Origin: Ypsolopha sequella
Taxonomy: Eukaryota; Arthropoda; Insecta; Lepidoptera; Ypsolophidae
Assembly: GCA_934047225.1 (NCBI GenBank)
Contig: OW204005.1
Location: 21,646,396-21,710,395 of the forward strand
DNA: 64,000 bases
Reading direction: 5' to 3'
Under the pieces are notes generated by a model that worked only from the letters and a program-made list of their open reading frames with translations, was not told where the DNA came from and ran no database searches. Position 1 is the stretch's first letter. Every line of letters starts with the position of its first letter. A program made the translations under genes and the position numbers. Shown one piece after another: positions 54,236 to 64,000 of this stretch.

Positions 54236-55134
54236 GTAAGAATTTTTAATCAATTTGGAACTGCATATAAAACCAATCGCAGTTGCACCTAAGAATTAAA
54301 TGAAAGCGAAAACTTTTAGTCTCGAAAGTTTGTCTTGCTATCTAAGATCTAAATCAGTTTCATACATATGGTTTATGCAACAGGGAGTAAACAAAACTTT
54401 TAAAAGACTGTGAAGACTTATCCTAATAATGGTAAATTAGCAGAGGAAATATGTATACCACCTTGCTCTTTAAAACATTCAAGTCATAAAGCGATTTACG
54501 CAAAACGCTTTCAAGACGGAAAATAATATGATTGATCAAGAGACGTGTCTCACATTGCGTTCCCAGAGATTGGATATCATCATATCATCATCATTAGAAC
54601 GATGCCCGACGAATGCGCATGCTCGTTTATCATTCACGTCCTTCCATTTTTATTCCCATTCAAAAACAACCCTTATTTCGTCTGTATAAAGTTGTTTATC
54701 TCTTAAGTCTTCTGGTTCGTGGAAGTCTTGCCCTCACTTGCTAGCGCGACATTATTCACTGCTATTTGGAGTTGAACATTAACGTAGCGCAGGACTTAAT
54801 TACTTTTAACGTCCACGTTAATTGATTTCACTACTGGATTACTAATTAGTCTTGGCGAATACTTCTTATCTTGGTGTTAATTATCTTAAACTACATCTTT
54901 TTAGCAGCACATGCTTATTCTTTTCAAATATGCAACCCTCAGTGATAAGATAAGGCAAGGTTGTATGTAACATGAAGTTACATCTACTAAAGGTTGAATT
55001 AATCCCAAGCACTAAATACGTCCTCGTAAATTTTAATGTAGATCCGTAAAGGAAAATTGTTTCCCGTCCTAAATTTCATTCCACAAAAGAAAGGCCAGTT
55101 AGGCAATAGCCAGACGCTTCTAATTCCCGAGTAT

Positions 55135-55310
55135 AACCAATTAGGGAATTCGCCGGCGCGCAATAGGTGGCCAGGTGAGGTGAGGCCGACCTCGCGGGAT
55201 CTCCTCTTTAATATACATGAAGCAGCTGGGCAGGCTCGACTGCTAATAATAAATGAGTTGGCACTCGGTATACACCGTTTGGGGATCGCCGGTGGAGGGA
55301 AGTTTTGACG
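55135..55310. promoter_or_regulatory. GC-rich intronic island 1
   Basis: AATTCGCCGGCGCGCAATAG, GGCCAGGTGAGGTGAGG and CTGCTAATAATAAATGAG lie in otherwise AT-rich intron. The lack of repeat structure and the even base composition suggest conserved regulatory DNA. This is inference only. Confidence 0.3.
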
Positions 55311-56949
55311 TGCTTCATTAAAGCCGTTGTGGAGATCTGAATAGGTGATGTATGGCTAGTTTATAAGTCAATCTCTCTTAGTTCCGAGTCGGGAAAGTTG
55401 CTTACGAGTAAGTTGAGTGTAGGATGGTAATAATGTTTTGTGAAAGTTTGTGTGGTGTATAAGAATACGTCGTTCTAGACAGTGATGACCTTTTTATTTA
55501 CACACATGTTAGTTTATGCAAGAGATCTTTTTACACCAACAAATTGCGAAAACCCTTTTGGTGTTCTAAAAACTGTTTATTTCTGACTAGGGGATGCCTC
55601 GCAGAGTTGATTGCGTCGATCTCGTTTCTTTCTGTCCCATGGTAACTTCCTAATATCATTTTTGAGCGAATGTCTAAATCGTATGTCTACAGTCCAAATT
55701 TCATGTTTCTAGGCCGAGCCGTTTGGTCTAGGCGTTTATAAATCAGTCAGGTTATTCTTTTATACATATGTAGGTACATAATCGTCATAGATAAACACTT
55801 GTTTCTCGTTCATCACTATATTACTTGTTACAATAAAAACCAACGCGCGGTCAGCAACATCACTGTCAATATTTCCTGTCGTGCATGCGAAACGTTCGCG
55901 ATATGTAAAATTTTAAACAAACGTCCCTCCCCAATTGATATTCGCTGAGCACAGGGGACCGTGTGCACGGTTTTAGCAAAAACGAGCATAACAATGGATG
56001 GCTAAACCACACAGGCCGCACATCGACGCCACTCGAGCCGATGGCCGATGCCTCCGATAAGGGACGATCGATGCTGTACAACACTCCGTGCGTTCGCCTC
56101 GAACGCGCATCGCGTACCTACTTCTGTCATGTCATGCAGTCTTGGTTATTTGTATCGAAAGTATCGATGTTGCTCCGTCTCAATATACAACCAATCCCTG
56201 GTTTAACATATCATCTTCTGCTGAGACTTTGTATTCTACTTTTTTCTTATATTTGATGTATCTCGAAGATTATTTTATTTAATTTTTTTATTCAAATTGA
56301 TACTTGATACTAGGGGATGCAAATATTCGGCCATTACGATTACAATTAGGAAGCTAATCGATATTTATTGCGATAACCGACGAATTACGATTATTTAAAA
56401 AAAATGTGTCAGATAATCCTCAGAATGTCAGAATGTGCGCGTGCCTTTGTAAATTTGAGACGCTCCCAAAACCGCCTCGCTCGTTCGATGCCAGACATTG
56501 GAGTATCTATGCGTGGCCCATAACCCCTCTTCCAACGATAGCCATGATTTCCGGCTGGCACGGGCTGAGGTCGACATATTGTTTTTTTATACACTTTCTG
56601 GTAATTGTTACCTATAAATATAAAACAAATTACACTTATTTTTGTTTGAATCAGTTCTTCTAATTAAATTGTATAAACACACAAAGAATCACCGCGCTTT
56701 TAAGTGTGAGTCGTGAGTTACACTGAATAGAAAGTTGGGAGAGCATCGGTTTTGGTTATTCTGCGCAGTGTCCCTCTCCCGCGACACCGACCAGCCCCGA
56801 TGCAAACTCAAGGTCATAACAGCGAGCTGACTATGTAATCTAAATAATGACACTGGATTCATGTTTCTAATAGTTTTGGAATTATTGAGGTAAGAAGATA
56901 TAACCCTTTTCGTTACGGTCCACTTTTCTGACTTGCGCCCGTAACACAA

Positions 56950-57085
56950 TGTTTAATACGCGCGACGCGACTTAGTTGATTCTCAAGTGCGAGGAGCGTG
57001 ACATACTGTTTAATCGCAAAAACATCGTGTTACGCTCCTCGCACTTTTGATTCAACTAAATTGCGTTGCGCGTGATTAATCATTA
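56950..57085. mobile_element. Foldback, GTGCGAGGAGCGTGAC family, copy 1
   Basis: CAAGTGCGAGGAGCGTGACA at the left and TGTTACGCTCCTCGCACTTT at the right are complementary, flanked by TTGATTC/ATTCAA and CGCGACG/GCGTTGCGCG. It is related to 63750-63858. Confidence 0.75.
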
Positions 57086-57171
57086 TAGTATAACTATACA
57101 TGTTTCGGTCAAAATCATAAATATCCTATATTTTGATACTTATTATACCTAAATATCGGATATATATATAT

Positions 57172-57597
57172 ATAAGGTCTTTCAATTTAAATTGAAAGTA
57201 ATTTAGGAGGTGATTCAGTATCGTTAATACATCACATTCCACTGCAAAATATTTTTTTTTGCGCGAACTTTTTCTTCACTTGTCCATACAAACTGAGTCA
57301 GCTGATCAGGGGCTCTACCGCGTAATTCTCATTTGTATCAACTTCAAGCAAATGCATGCGAAATTCAACGCGTGCAAAAGAGATGGCATGTTAGGCGGGC
57401 GTCGTCGCACGCACGTCAAATTTCAATCTCAAGTTGATGTTGATGAAAATGAGAATTACGCGGTAGATCCACAGACCCCTTTGTACTGAGAATTGAAAAA
57501 AAAGTTCGCGCAAAAAGTGCTTTGCAGTGGAATGTGATGTATTAACGATACTGAATATCCTCCTAAATTACTTTCAATTTAAATTGAAAGACCTTAT
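57172..57597. mobile_element. Inverted-repeat element hosting a nested MITE
   Basis: The arms AAGGTCTTTCAATTTAAATT plus GAAAGTAATTTAGGAGG and the exact or near-exact complement at the right span ~75 bases (to TCCACTGCAAA). The interior holds the CTACCGCG MITE. The right end overlaps the start of family a copy 5. Confidence 0.82.
57312..57470. mobile_element. Small CTACCGCG MITE, copy 2 (nested)
   Basis: CTCTACCGCGTAATTCTCAT ... ATGAGAATTACGCGGTAG, inverted relative to the copy at 20317-20476. Confidence 0.85.
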
Positions 57598-57864
57598 ACA
57601 AGGTGAATTTGCGAACATCGTCCAAATTCATACTTGAGCCTTGGTAAGTGATCAGCATCATGAACCAATAACGATTTTTGTAAAATTCATGAAATGATAT
57701 TTCCACTCCCCATAGTGATTCACTCAGTACTGGGAGTGAATTACTATGGGAAGTCGAAATTTCATTATATGAATTTCATAAAAAAAATTATAGATTCATG
57801 ATGCTGATCACTTACCAAGCCTCCAATATGAATTTGGACGATGATCAAAAAGTCACCTTGTATA
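57595..57864. mobile_element. Family a foldback MITE, copy 5
   Basis: TATACAAGGTGAATTTGC ... AAAAAGTCACCTTGTATA, abutting the previous inverted-repeat element. Confidence 0.88.
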
Positions 57865-58292
57865 TAAACAAGTCAAAAAGATTAGTCAAAAAGAGTAAAT
57901 TTTGTAACAGGACAGAAGGTTGTTATCGGATAGTCTACGTTAAAAAATCCACTGTGACTGCAGGCATAATTCATCAGGCATTCGGACCGCATTTCGGTGA
58001 CACGGTTGATTAAAATGGATGCTGATCTGAGGCTCCAGCCTACGTTTTTACCTGCTGGAATTAAGAGCCTATTAGTGGGTCAGGGCTTGTTGGCTTATTT
58101 GGTGGAATTAATGCCGGGGTCAAATTAAAGTGCGAAATGGATCAAGTGTTATTAATTTCCATCAGCTCGTGGGGTGCTGTGCAATCCCGTTTTCCAAAAA
58201 CGGAGATTTGGCGTCAACAGACAAAAAATCAACCATTTTGGACGCATTTGTACATTTTAGGAACTACATGGATATTTGGGCAAGTGTAGTGA

Positions 58293-58541
58293 AAAAAAAA
58301 AACAGCCAAGTGCGAATCGGACGAAGGGTTCCGTACATGTCTGTTGTATGGGAGCCCCCTTAAATATTTATTTTATTCTATTTTTTAGTATTTGTTGTTA
58401 TAGCGGCAACAGAAATACATCGTGAAAATTTCAACTGTCTAACTACCACGGTTCATGAGATACAGCCTGGTGACAGACGGACAGCAGTCTTAGTAATAGG
58501 GTCCCGTTGGTGACCCTTTGGGTACGGAACCCTAAAAACGC
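58293..58541 (-). mobile_element. GGGTTCCGTACC repeat, short form, inverted
   Basis: The complement reads AGGGTTCCGTACCCAAAGGG ... GATTCGCACTTGGCTG, the same ends as the insertion at 48283-49282 but without its duplicated middle. Confidence 0.75.
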
Positions 58542-58844
58542 ATGGAATGCAGCCGTCATCGCATCAATTAAATGATTATGATTATTATGATTATTGATTC
58601 GATTACACGTGACATCTAACATCTAACATAAATAACTGTTATTCGGATTTAAATTGTTTGCGAAAGGATATTAACTTATTTAGCACGATGCTTGGCTTAT
58701 AAAAAATAAGACTTACTGCTTCTCTCCATTATTGTAAGTGTAGATTTGAAGAACCTAAAGGTTCACAAAATATGACTACTATCATTCCTCACTTGTTTTT
58801 GTCTCCAAATATCAAAGTTGTGTGTACCTAGTATAGTACAGTGC

Positions 58845-58970
58845 CGTATTTGGGAATGCACTCGTATGCGGGTGACAGGGGGTGCACCCGTGTACGATTA
58901 CACGTCCGAGCGGCGGAACGATGACATCGGCCGGACGGGGGACGCGTCTACTCGCATGACACTACACTAG
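58845..58970. promoter_or_regulatory. GC-rich intronic island 2
   Basis: GGGTGACAGGGGGTGCACCC and GGCCGGACGGGGGACGCG occur in AT-rich intron. No repeat arms. Inferred regulatory DNA. Confidence 0.25.
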
Positions 58971-59057
58971 ATAGCAGCTAGAACTTGTTTGCAGACCAAC
59001 GTTATAAAAATACCAGAACTAAGTGTTTTATGGCATTTCTATTGATTTGTTTCATTA

Positions 59058-59200
59058 TTAAGGCGATATGTAAAAGTTTTAGCGTCTCTGTTACTCCATA
59101 TGCGAAAAAACTCTCAGTGCTAGAGGGACGGATTCATGGAAAAGTAGCAAAAAGTCGGTTTTTTTGTTAATACAAAATGTACTGAAGTTGCTATCAAAAT
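59058..59200 (+). mobile_element. Family e fragment, copy 2
   Basis: TTAAGGCGATATGTAAAAGT, CGTCTCTGTTACTCCATATG and AGAGGGACGGATTCATGG match copy 1. Truncated before the family f element that follows. Confidence 0.75.
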
Positions 59201-59210
59201 TTCGTTTAAC

Positions 59211-59455
59211 CAGCGGGCCTATTATGTATCTCTAGTTGCCTTCTGGACTGAGTGTCTATCATCAAAATCATAGATATAAGTACTGTCGAGTTCCGATTGT
59301 CTAAGGATATGTTCGCACTTGAAGTGACGACACAGTTCGTAAATAGTTCAATACCCACTGAAGGCAATTTTGAATGTTCAGTTTTTATCTATGCTTTTGA
59401 TGATAGGCAGGCACCCAGTCTAATTGACAACCAAAGATACAGAATAGAGGGGCAG
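59211..59455. mobile_element. Family f MITE, copy 4
   Basis: CAGCGGGCCTATTATGT ... GAATAGAGGGGCAG. Subfamily as at 29145. Confidence 0.82.
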
Positions 59456-59834
59456 GTCCATAAAAGTAACATGAAAATAATTCTATCCATGGTGTTTTCT
59501 TGATAAGTACTGTAAAAAAAAACTATTAACACCTTCATTGTCATCTAATGATGAAATACAAGAGAAAGAACTATTAAATTACGTATAATGTGGGCGATAG
59601 TGTTTATGCATTAAGGATAGTTTGCCAACCAGCTGTCCCCGTTGACACTAAAAAGACCTTTAAAATAAAAGGAAACAAATGCGTATACCATAGACTTACA
59701 AACACCATTAGTAAAATTAGGATTTATTCCACAATTATGACAAATACATACATCAAAATGTCTCAATATGACGCCCTTTCGACGCGACGAAATGGCAATA
59801 ACCCCGCCATGCCAGTCTACACCGACCGAAGCTT

Positions 59835-60050
59835 ATCTATATTTTTTCGACGCGCCTTTGTGATGTCGCGCGGCCGCTCCGCCGCGCCATTCCCCGCCAG
59901 TAATTTACGATGCGGCCCGCGCCGGCCACTCGTCGGACGGGAGCGGCTGGGCCAATTTATGGCGTAATTTTTACGATGACCGCTGCAGCGACCGATACTA
60001 GGCCGAATTATAAGGGCTGTGGTGGTGCCTGCCTAGCCGATGGCTCTGGA
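59835..60050. promoter_or_regulatory. GC-rich intronic island 3 with homeodomain-like words
   Basis: GCGCGGCCGCTCCGCCGCGC is followed by CCAGTAATTTACGATGCGGC and GCCAATTTATGGCGTAATTT. TAATT, TTTACGA and TTTATGGC resemble Hox/Abd-B/Cad-type sites. No repeat arms are visible. The best candidate for a conserved enhancer in this intron, by inference. Confidence 0.35.
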
Positions 60051-60343
60051 AATACTTGAATTTATAATGCCGTAGATATGTTTTTTGAACTGAAATATTA
60101 CTATGCTTGTCGTCTAATTATAATGGTAATTCAAATACAATACAGCAGCAGGCATGAGTATGCAAGTAGTTTATGGGATAGTGCTTTGAATAACATGTCT
60201 AAAATGTTAACACCAAACTCTTGACTTTCCTTTGTGACATGTTTTTTTTTAAAGGTTTTACGTTTGACCACTGCCACGCGTCTGTTGGTGAGCGTCGATG
60301 AGGATCAAGAACACTTGATTGGTCATTGCTGGCCAAAGCTTTT

Positions 60344-60768
60344 TTAAGGGGCTATGCGAATTTTATTTTTGTCACTGTCACTCCAAGCGAAAACACGCTC
60401 AGTGCGAGAGGGGCGGATTCAGGGCGAAAGCTAAAAATGTTAGATTTATAATATCTATAAAAAAACTAAAATAGCTAGCAAAATGTCAAATATCAAATTT
60501 CTAGATATTGTTGAAACACTCCTAATAAAATATGTTTTGAGTTCCGTATATGGTTCCTATTCGTCAAACGAGGAGAAAAAGTGTGTTTGAAGACCTCATT
60601 TCAACAATTATTTCTATCGAGGAAAATTAATCCAAACATGTTTTCCAATTTCAAAACCCTAGATTATATAGTCAAAATGCATATACCAGAAACTGATTAT
60701 AATTTTCTGTGTATTTCATGAAATACACAGAAAAGAAACACCCATATTTTTTTCGCATATCGCCTTAA
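60344..60768 (-). mobile_element. Family e relative, copy 4, TTAA-flanked
   Basis: TTAAGGGGCTATGCGAATTT at the left and TTCGCATATCGCCTTAA at the right form inverted ends with TTAA outside. The interior keeps CAGTGCGAGAGGGGCGGATT. Confidence 0.78.
60703..60734. repeat. Perfect 32-bp palindrome without spacer
   Basis: TTTTCTGTGTATTTCA is followed at once by its exact complement, inside family e copy 4. Confidence 0.9.
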
Positions 60769-61854
60769 TAGATAAGCATATTTTGAACTTTTAAAACGTA
60801 AAAACATTGTGGTAAGTATTATGAAAGCGGTCAAACAAAACTAAAAACCAGAGTAGCTTGTTACATTTTGCTGTCTAAATATTATTATATAAATAAACAC
60901 TAAAATCACGAGCCAAAGCTAGGGAATTCGTCATTTAGCATTCTCAGCAAAGCTTGCCTGTACAGGAGTCTCGTACCTCTAACACATCCACAAAATATTC
61001 GCCCGACCGACACGCACGCTACCTATATACAAACATAAGCGATACAAGAGCTGTATCTATAGCCAAGTCGTTGCTGAGCGCTGTTGAAGTAGGGCTGTCA
61101 ACAATATTCTGGTAAAAAAATATATTTGACCTAATTCTAACGTATTGTGCTGTTTACTACTGATAAAATAAACAAATGTTTTAGTTCGTTTTATAAATTT
61201 TCAATTCGTCTCTCATTTTGTGCATGCGTGAATGAATACATCGTATGCACTTATTACATTTCAATTTTAATTACACGTCAATTTTAATGTTACACAAATT
61301 AAATAAATATAAAACTGGAAAATACAATAATAATTGTGTTTTATTAAAGATTTACACAACACAAATCGGGCTTCCGGACCTCGACAAAAACACAAGCTTT
61401 CACAGTGTCCCTGGAAAAAAGCAAATAACCAATGACAATACCGAGCCATACACGTACTCTCTTTTGAGCAGGTATTTTTTTCACAAACACTAAATACTGT
61501 AACCATTCAGCTCATTTTAAGGCTACATTCTAATTATTTTGATACGTTTTGAACACTAACAGTATCAAAATATCTTCACCAGCCCCAAGCCCAAGACTAC
61601 CTAGTAAATATTTCCATCTTCCAAAATACAGCCCACAATATTGTACTAAGTACACAATAAATTCCAGTAGACCTGGCAACCCTACTGGTGCTCGAAGCGG
61701 GCGGTAGCGGCGTCGGATGTATAAAGTGCCGCGCCGGTGGCCGCATGACATAGCTATAACTCGACGGTAGCATGACAAACAGTCGGACTGAGAGCCATGG
61801 AGTCGCTGCGAGGACTTTCGTCTGTTTTTTTTTATTTAATTATGTCAGTAGTAG

Positions 61855-62060
61855 CTAGCTCAGTCTATAAGACACCAGACTCATAATATTGAGACTCGGG
61901 CTCGAATCCCGCACAGTCCAGCATACTCCGATGAGTGTTTGGGAAGTTATATGCATCATATGCAATGCATGGTATTTGTATACCCCTACCCGAGTAAATA
62001 TATTTATTATTGACTCTGCCCCTACCTACCATACCATAGGTACTTACCACTTGCTGAACG
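61855..62060 (+). mobile_element. tRNA-Met-like SINE
   Basis: TAGCTCAGTCTATAAGACAC (A-box region), CAGACTCATAATATTGAG (anticodon CAT context) and GGGCTCGAATCCC (B box) are followed by a ~140-bp unrelated body ending in AAATATATTTATTATT. The arms pair poorly, so it is a SINE or tRNA pseudogene rather than a functional tRNA. Confidence 0.6.
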
Positions 62061-62744
62061 ATGAATGAAACTTGCTGAAGAAAAACATTGTGAGGTAAAC
62101 CTGAATGCTCTTAAAACGTGTATTTGTGCGTATGGTAAGTAAGTGTAAGTATGGCGATAAGGCTCACCCCCTTTCATGTTGCGTTGGGGCGTAAAACATC
62201 ATCGGTAAAAAGGGTGTATGACTGTTTTAAGAGGACATCTCTGACGGCACGGCAGCCCTAATTTGCTAATTCTGTACGCAGTGAAAGTATTAAATGTTAA
62301 TATACTTGAAGAAATACGCGCAGGGTTGTATTTGGGAATGAATAGTGCAGTCTTTCCAAAATAAACCATATTTCAAAATTTCTAATTACAAACTAAGTTT
62401 GTTTACTTATTAATTGCATTTAACTTCATTCGGTTTATTTTTTTATAATTTTTTAGCTAAATAGAAACAACTAGTCAACATTTTATTTAGGTGTGTGTTA
62501 TCTATCATCATAATAACATTTTTAATATTTTACTATCGAAGATGCACACAGTTTCGCTACTTCGCTATAAAAATATAAGTATGTCCACGATCACACGTTT
62601 GCTTACAATAAAAAACTCAAAAACAACGCACTATAAAGAAAAAAAAAACATTATTACGGCTTCGTACTTTGCACGTCCTAAATGCGTACTGCTGCATGAC
62701 CGTTCAAATTTTTAAAAATATATAAAATTCATCGACATTGTTTC

Positions 62745-62965
62745 GACTCCACATCAGTTTTAGTCGCGTCGCCACCGGAGGGCGCTCGGCGCTAAAGCGC
62801 GCGATACTACGGGTTCGCCTCGGGCGGCGCGAACCAATTACCCACCACCGCCGCGCGGGCATTTACCCCCCGCGCCCCCCCCACACCGACACGGTACAGA
62901 ATTACTTATCTCCCACACACCGCTGTGCGCCGCGTATTCTACCGCCAGAGTCGCAATGCGAACTC
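62745..62965. promoter_or_regulatory. GC-rich intronic island 4
   Basis: GGCGCTCGGCGCTAAAGCGC, GCGGCGCGAACCAATTACCC and a long C-run lie in AT-rich intron. The AATTA core in CpG-rich context is similar to the other islands. Confidence 0.3.
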
Positions 62966-63181
62966 GACTTGTCGTTTTTTTGCGTTCGGTAACGTAATAA
63001 AGAAGGTGTGACAAAGAGCTGTTTCAATTTGACAGATGATTGTAGCTTTTGGTTAACAAGGCTGTTCACGTCAAGAAAGTTAAACTGATATATTTTACCG
63101 TCATACTAAAGCCGATTCTGAAGGCTTTAATTTTAGTTTTAGTGCTGTCAAAACTAAATTTTCTTGAATGCAAAATAGTCC

Positions 63182-63671
63182 TTAAGGCGAATGAATACGC
63201 CAACTGCAATTTGGACCTGTCTTTGAAGGCCTACTCCTACCACACGGCTGGTCCAAAAACTTTCATAAAAATATATGATAGGCATTATAGAGTCAAAAAT
63301 AAATTTAAAGTTTCATAAACTGTTTTTCTATTGTAAGTTTTGAAAAAAATAAATCGAAAGTCATCGAAAGTTTGTGAAACACAAGAATTCTCTTACTCCC
63401 TCCAAACACCTAAAGCGATTTTAATTATTATTCCACCAAATTATAGGAAATTTTTAGATCTAAAAACTTTAAGTTCAAATTTTTTTTCCGTTCATGGCGT
63501 CCATGTGAAAAGTATTATTTTCTCCTATTTTGCGTTACCCGGAGACGCAGTGGTTGTCGTAACAGCCACTTTTCAAGGCACGCTGAAATGAACATTATTT
63601 CAATGTCGTTTCCGTTGATATTTGTACCGACACACATCGAGTTGCTTATTTAGCGTGGTCATACGCCTTAA
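63182..63671. mobile_element. Family d element, copy 2, TTAA-flanked
   Basis: TTAAGGCGAATGAATACGCC ... GGTCATACGCCTTAA, inserted at the TTAA present in the uninterrupted family c copy at 37359-37522. Confidence 0.87.
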
Positions 63672-63749
63672 GTGTTCAGAACAGAAGATTATATACTGCA
63701 GAAAATTTTAAGCTTTGACAGCACTAAAACTAAAATGAAAGCCTTCAGG

Positions 63750-63858
63750 CCTCGTAGCACAGTGTTTAATCGCGCGCGATGTTGAATCACAGGTGCGAGG
63801 AGCGAGCGTGACATACATCGTGTCACTCTCCTCGTACTTGTGAACACTGTGCTACGAG
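63750..63858. mobile_element. ~109-bp foldback with CTCGTAGCACAGTG ends
   Basis: CTCGTAGCACAGTGTT and AACACTGTGCTACGAG are exact complements. The middle GTGCGAGGAGCG pairs imperfectly with the CTCCTCGTAC block. It is related to 56950-57085. Confidence 0.82.
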
Positions 63859-64000
63859 TGCAGAATCAGCTTTACTATACTAATTACAAAATATGTACTG
63901 GAATAAAATAAAATGTGTTTTTACATTTCCTTTAGTAACAAACTTGATTAACCGGCTTAGAATCGCATTGTTCAAACAGCTTACTGAAGACATCTTGTAA

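Larger units (their letters stand above)
63107..63876. mobile_element. Family c MITE, copy 5, with two insertions
   Basis: TAAAGCCGATTCTGAAGGCT (left) and GCAGAATCAGCTTTA (right) are the ends. Family d copy 2 sits in the central TTAA, and a small palindrome interrupts the right arm. Confidence 0.8.
54236..64000 (+). other. Presumed intron 1 of the NOL4-like gene
   Basis: No further exon with NOL4 similarity is seen on the plus strand up to the window end. It contains GC-rich islands and many MITEs. Stretches with nothing recognised: 54300-55130, 55320-56940, 57870-58290, 58545-58840, 60775-61850 and 62065-62740. Confidence 0.55.

Noticed and set aside
59590..59967. 125-codon plus-strand frame
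   Set aside because: It ends in a GC-rich island that is open in several frames. No motif or splice signal supports coding.
61855..61920. tRNA-Met-like sequence
   Set aside because: The arms pair poorly and an unrelated body follows. Treated as a SINE or tRNA pseudogene.

Overview
This window is nuclear DNA from an insect, most likely a moth or butterfly. It is AT-rich, intron-bearing and dense in transposable-element relics. Repeat words that I recognise as widespread in Lepidoptera include AACCGACTT plus an A-rich run near 2.7 kb, a Helitron end GGGGCGGGTCGCTAG, and GGGTTCCGTACC paired with CGCACTTGGCCG. The ZAD zinc-finger architecture is typical of insects. This species assignment is inference, not a database result.

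Few host genes are present. (1) A two-exon ZAD-C2H2 zinc-finger protein gene (7374-11728, +) is intact and should encode 755 residues. (2) A tRNA-Ala(AGC) gene lies at 13742-13814 (-). (3) The first coding exon of a NOL4-like nuclear protein (53720-54235, +) ends in a clean splice donor, so the last ~9.8 kb is probably its first intron. (4) Two short THAP-domain reading frames (3973-4259 and 35055-35971, +) each have two exons, with an intron in the same phase at a similar place. Both stop at the end of the zinc-finger region, have a poly(A) signal close by, and have lost zinc ligands.

The remainder is transposon-derived. Short inverted-repeat elements (MITEs) occur in families, labelled here a to g. 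Family a is a ~265-bp foldback with 5 copies. Family b is a TTAA-flanked foldback with 7 full or partial copies. Family c starts TAAAGCCGATTC and has 5 copies. Families d and e are TTAA-flanked. Family f has CAG ends and 4 copies. Family g is a ~165-bp foldback with 7 copies. There are four hAT-like elements with exact or near 8-bp target duplications, two Helitron ends, a pogo/mariner-like MITE, several 5'-truncated LINE ends on both strands, and tRNA-derived SINEs. A 31-copy 28/29-bp minisatellite sits inside a SINE-like unit.

Region by region: 1-7 kb holds the THAP unit 1, a diverged tandem repeat, MITEs and LINE ends. 7-13 kb holds the zinc-finger gene with MITEs in its intron and probable 3'UTR. 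13-26 kb holds the tRNA and nested MITEs. 26-33 kb holds LINE and SINE relics, a Helitron end and the minisatellite. 33-36 kb holds THAP unit 2. 36-52 kb is a TE mosaic with no host gene recognised. 52-64 kb holds the NOL4-like 5' end and intron with GC-rich islands and more nested MITEs. The most interesting material is the THAP mini-gene pair, the nested insertions that give a relative order of transposon activity, and several long perfect palindromes. I see no coherent new multi-gene system.
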